Below, piece after piece: positions 48,272 to 51,037 of a stretch of DNA of 51,037 bases. Made by a program: the position numbers and the translations under genes. The notes below the pieces were generated by a model that was not told the DNA's origin, did no database searches, and saw only the letters and a program-made list of their open reading frames with translations. Every line of letters starts with the position of its first letter. The stretch's first letter is position 1. Source of the stretch: an uncultured Oscillospiraceae bacterium (GTDB lineage: Bacteria; Bacillota; Clostridia; Oscillospirales; Oscillospiraceae); assembly GCA_910583885.1 (NCBI GenBank), contig CAJUAC010000015.1:1-51037 (forward strand), written 5' to 3'.

Positions 48272-48300
48272 TTTATACCACAAAAAAGGCCGCTTGGCAA
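48272..48300 (-). promoter_or_regulatory. promoter of the T-box-DUF2500-pheST unit
   Basis: TTGCCA (48300-48295), 17-base spacer, TATAAA (48277-48272); transcription would start near 48265. Confidence 0.7.
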
Positions 48301-48551
48301 GAGGGCGGGCGGGGAAAAGTTTTTGGACAGGGCAGGTGCAGGCGGGCCTGATTTGACAATTCTGCCAAAAAGTTGTATACTTATGTAAACAAACAGCGGG
48401 CCTGCTGCCCGCAGGAAAGGAGGGATGGCTGTGGAACCGGAAGTGTCTCCCATACATCAACCGGCGAAAAACCTGCCCCGGACCCGTTCCCAGCATCCCT
48501 GTGGAGGCTGGGGGGAGGTCCTTTCACCGTCAATTGGAAAAGGAGGTAACA

Positions 48552-50045
48552 ATGCCCCACCACAACCACATACCACACAAGCACCACCGTAAACCGGAAG
48601 CTTGGGAGGCATATCTCTGCCTTGGGCTCGTAGGCTTTTTGATTTTCCTCTCCACTTTCCTTGGTGCGCCCATCCAGTTCGGCATTATCCTGGCCACTGC
48701 TGCCGCCGCCCTCATGTCTATGCGCTTAGGCTTCACCTGGCAGGAGCTGGAGGCGGCCATCTGTGAACGGATCGGGCGGCTGAGCAGCACCATGCTCATC
48801 ATGTGGATGATCGGATTCCTGCTGGGCGCCATGCTCTACAGCGGCCTGCTACCCATGCTGGTCTATTACGGCTTCCAGATCATCAGCCCTCACCGGCTTT
48901 ATCTCAGCGCCTTCTTTGCCTGTATGCTGATGTCAACCATGACCGGCTCAAGCTGGTCCTCCGCAGGCACTGCCGGGGTTGCCTGCATGGCCTTGGCCCA
49001 TGGCCACGGGGCGGACCTGGCCATTATGGCGGGCGCGGTCGTGGCGGGATCGGTCTTTGGCGACAAGATTTCCCCCATGTCCGAAACCACCAACCTCGCC
49101 CCCGCCTGTGTGGGGACAGACCTGTGGAGCCATATCCGCAGCCAGCTCTGGACCACGCTCCCGGCCGTCGCCCTGGCCGCCGGGCTGTTTGCCCTGCTGG
49201 GCGCGGATCTGCGCACCGGAGGCGGCGTGCTGCCGCAAACCGCTGTCACCATCATGGAGCAGCTGGATGCCCTCTTCCGCTGGGATCTGATCCTGCTCCT
49301 GCCGGTAGTGGTGCTTCTCGCCATGGCCCTGCTGAAAAAGCCGGTGGTCCCCACCATGCTGGTCTGCGGCATCCTGTGCATTATCCTGGGACGGGTGGTC
49401 CAGGGCTTTGACCTCTCCATCGGGTTTACCGCCGCAATCACAGGCTTTACCGCCAGCGCCATCACCCCCGGCGGGATGATCCTGGACGCTAAGGTAGCCT
49501 ACATCCTCAACAGGGGCGGTATGACCGGGATGGTATCTGTTATCCTGATCTGCTTCTGCGGCTTCTCCATGACGACCATCCTCACCCATGCGGGCTTTTT
49601 GGAGAAGGCCATCGAGCCGCTGGTGCGCAACCTGAATACCCGCTGGAAGACGATGCTGACAGCGGAGCTGGCGACGCTGCTCGTTCTGTCCATCGGCGGT
49701 ATCTCCTATGTCAGCTCGGTTTTCGTGGGCGAGGCGTGGAAGAAGCCCTTCCTGAAAAACGGCATGGGCAAGCCCTGCCTCTCTAGGACGCTGGAGGACG
49801 TGGGGACCTGCTGCTCCAGCATCATCCCATGGTGCTCCTCGGCGGTATTTTTTGCTACCACGCTGGATGTGCCGGTATGGGGGCCCGGCGGCTTTGCCCC
49901 CTACACGGTACTGCCGTTTGTCTGCCCTGTTGTGGCGTTCCTGCTGGCTGTCCTGGGAGTTGGCGTCAGCAAGCTCTCCCCTGCCGGGCAGGCAGAGGCG
50001 CTCAGGGAGCTTGAGGAGGAGGAGAATGAGGCGTTTTCCTGCTGA
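48552..50045 (+). CDS. NhaC-type Na+/H+ antiporter
   Basis: Secondary transporter of 497 aa with about twelve membrane spans and the NhaC-family layout. Marks: STMTGSSWSSAGTAGVACMA, SVFGDKISPMSETTNLAP (a key polar motif in the family) and a C-terminal region with TLEDVGTCCSSIIPWCSSAV. Likely Na+ or Li+ expulsion; related proteins exchange malate-lactate, so the specificity is inferred. The ATG at 48552 was chosen because AAGGAGG stands seven bases upstream; an in-frame ATG 51 bases earlier lacks a site. The N-terminus is His-rich. Confidence 0.93.
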   Translation: MPHHNHIPHKHHRKPEAWEAYLCLGLVGFLIFLSTFLGAPIQFGIILATAAAALMSMRLGFTWQELEAAICERIGRLSSTMLIMWMIGFLLGAMLYSGLLPMLVYYGFQIISPHRLYLSAFFACMLMSTMTGSSWSSAGTAGVACMALAHGHGADLAIMAGAVVAGSVFGDKISPMSETTNLAPACVGTDLWSHIRSQLWTTLPAVALAAGLFALLGADLRTGGGVLPQTAVTIMEQLDALFRWDLILLLPVVVLLAMALLKKPVVPTMLVCGILCIILGRVVQGFDLSIGFTAAITGFTASAITPGGMILDAKVAYILNRGGMTGMVSVILICFCGFSMTTILTHAGFLEKAIEPLVRNLNTRWKTMLTAELATLLVLSIGGISYVSSVFVGEAWKKPFLKNGMGKPCLSRTLEDVGTCCSSIIPWCSSAVFFATTLDVPVWGPGGFAPYTVLPFVCPVVAFLLAVLGVGVSKLSPAGQAEALRELEEEENEAFSC

Positions 50046-50060
50046 TCGGGCGCCTCCTGC

Positions 50061-50104
50061 CAACAAAAACTGCCCCAGGCTGTGCTTGCGCAGCCTGGGG
50101 CAGT
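50061..50104 (-). terminator. terminator of the rplJ-rplL transcript
   Basis: Stem ACTGCCCCAGGCTG / CAGCCTGGGGCAGT, then TTTTTGTT on the minus strand, 28 bases after the rplL stop. It sits between convergent nhaC-type and rplL genes. Confidence 0.88.
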
Positions 50105-50131
50105 TCCAGTGATCCATACGGTTTGCGCGGC

Positions 50132-50503
50132 TTACTTCAGCTCCACCTTGCCGCCGGCCTCCTCGACCTTGGCCTTCATGGCCTCGGCGTCCTCCTTGGA
50201 CAGGGCCTCCTTCAGGGTCTTGGGCGTGCCCTCGACCACAGCCTTTGCCTCAGCCAGGCCCAGGCCGGTGATCTCGCGGACAACCTTGATGACCTTGATC
50301 TTGGCGGCGGCGTCGAAGCCGGCCAGGACCACGTCAAACTCGGTCTTCTCCTCGGCGACGGGGCCGGCAGCGGCGGCGGGGGCAGCCATGGCGGCGGCGG
50401 ATACGCCGAACTCCTCCTCCAGGGCATGAACCAGCTCACTCAGCTCCAGAACGGTCAGAGCCTTTACTTCCTCGATCATAGCAGTAACTTTCTCGCTAGC
50501 CAT
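50132..50503 (-). CDS. rplL: 50S ribosomal protein L7/L12
   Basis: Stalk protein of the large subunit that recruits translation factors. The 123-aa protein has an N-terminal dimerisation domain (ALTVLELSELVHALEEEFGV), an Ala/Pro hinge (AAAMAAPAAAAGPVAEEKTE) and a C-terminal factor-binding domain (KIKVIKVVREITGLGLAEAK, AVVEGTPKTLKE). It follows rplJ by 55 bases, the universal L10-L12 order. Confidence 0.97.
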   Translation of the reverse strand: MASEKVTAMIEEVKALTVLELSELVHALEEEFGVSAAAMAAPAAAAGPVAEEKTEFDVVLAGFDAAAKIKVIKVVREITGLGLAEAKAVVEGTPKTLKEALSKEDAEAMKAKVEEAGGKVELK

Positions 50504-50558
50504 TGATAGGTACCTCCTAATCGTTTTTCAATAAAATTTAAATGTGGATATGCCGCGC

Positions 50559-51037
50559 TTACTCGGCGGCGGGGGCGGACTCCTCTGCGGGAGCGCCCTG
50601 CTTCTCGGCAATCTGCTTGAGCACGCAGGCCAGGCCGGAAATGGGGGCCAGCATGGTGCCCAGGACCTGGGCGCGCAGGACGGGCAGCGGGGGGATCTCG
50701 GCCAGGGCCATGATCTCGTTGAGGGGCATAACCTTGCCGTCCATAAAGCCGCCCTTGATCTCAAAACGGCCCTCGATCTTCTTGGCGAAGTCGTTGACCA
50801 CACGGGCGGGGGCTACGGGGTCGTCGTGGCAGATAGCCAGGGACGTGGTGCCGTTGAGCAGGCTATCCAGCTCGTTCATGCCGCAGTTGTTGACGGCGAA
50901 GCGCAGCAGGGTGTTCTTCACAACGGCGTATTCCACGTCGTTCTTGCGAAGCTCGGCGCGCAGGGCGGTGTCCTCAGCCACGGTGATGCCCTTGTAGTCC
51001 ACCAGCACACCGGCGGCGGCGTTCTGCAGCTTGTTGG
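50559..51037 (-). CDS. rplJ: 50S ribosomal protein L10, N-terminal part outside the window
   Basis: Base of the ribosomal stalk, binding 23S rRNA and L7/L12 dimers. The frame is open to the window edge, giving about 159 residues that begin NKLQNAAAGVLVDYKGITVA; roughly 10-20 N-terminal residues are missing. Recognisable parts are VVKNTLLRFAVNN, GTTSLAICHDDPVAPARVVN and the C-terminal L12-binding helix (GLACVLKQIAEKQGAPAEES). The autoregulatory L10 leader would lie beyond the window. Confidence 0.95.
   Translation of the reverse strand, partial: NKLQNAAAGVLVDYKGITVAEDTALRAELRKNDVEYAVVKNTLLRFAVNNCGMNELDSLLNGTTSLAICHDDPVAPARVVNDFAKKIEGRFEIKGGFMDGKVMPLNEIMALAEIPPLPVLRAQVLGTMLAPISGLACVLKQIAEKQGAPAEESAPAAE

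Noticed and set aside
1..51037. tRNA, rRNA, CRISPR, insertion sequence or prophage genes
   Set aside because: No cloverleaf with a T-loop GGTTC..CC pattern, no regularly spaced direct repeats with spacers, and no transposase, integrase or phage structural motifs were recognised.

Overview
The window looks like chromosomal DNA of a GC-rich Clostridia bacterium, most likely an Oscillospiraceae-type gut anaerobe (Flavonifractor/Lawsonibacter-like). Support: Rnf subunits, spore maturation genes spmA/spmB, a single-domain HPr, a T-box leader on the Phe-tRNA synthetase operon, type II pantothenate kinase, FeoB, AGGAGG ribosome sites and TTGACA/TATAAT promoters. The species assignment is an inference. 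Gene density is high and almost everything is housekeeping or envelope/transport. I found no prophage, insertion sequence, CRISPR array, tRNA or rRNA.

Layout. 1-1.4 kb: end of an rnf operon (rnfA partial, rnfB). 1.4-4.1 kb, minus: type II pantothenate kinase, YbhB-like protein, thiI. 4.1-9.5 kb, plus: pncB, cardiolipin synthase, corrinoid adenosyltransferase, pepT and a small zinc-ribbon membrane protein. 9.5-14.6 kb: spmA-spmB, an AbrB-type regulator with zinc ribbon, uvrC, HPr, YitT. 14.7-16.5 kb, minus: a NifU-like scaffold gene and a GGGtGRT-family gene under a perfect consensus promoter. 16.5-19.4 kb: a visibly AT-richer patch with a cytidine/blasticidin deaminase between two copies of the promoter-region repeat, a membrane diguanylate cyclase and a SnoaL-like protein. 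19.5-25.6 kb: MATE pump with structured leader, XpaC-like protein, DUF896, small helical protein, YlmH, ABC exporter. 25.7-30.1 kb: DivIVA-like coiled coil, FeoB with a Cys-rich linker, a frameshifted DUF6323-like gene and its DUF6179-like partner. 30.2-34.1 kb, minus: hydantoinase, mnmE, DUF6194-like, GNAT. 34.2-39 kb: phosphohexomutase, a chemotaxis receptor surrounded by structured non-coding DNA. 39-43.7 kb: prfB, an unknown membrane-anchored protein divergent from an XRE regulator, a LysR regulator, an MFS exporter. 43.8-48.3 kb, minus: T-box, DUF2500, pheS, pheT. 48.5-51 kb: NhaC-type antiporter, then rplL and partial rplJ.

The most interesting signals are non-coding or architectural. 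(i) Two divergent promoters at 40934-40984 share one self-complementary -35 hexamer and are covered by three evenly spaced AGATAA boxes. (ii) A perfect promoter with an embedded 7-bp-arm palindrome drives the NifU-like/GGGtGRT pair, and a decayed copy lies beyond the deaminase gene. (iii) A terminated, strongly structured candidate RNA at 38413-38638, plus two other structured blocks around the chemotaxis receptor, match no class I recognise. (iv) A DUF2500 gene sits between the Phe T-box and pheST, and PheT carries about 105 extra residues. (v) Two families of small palindromic repeats are present: three copies of a ~43-bp hairpin and two MITE-like elements that begin exactly at stop codons. 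All reading is by eye. Family names come from motif recall, and no database or folding program was run.
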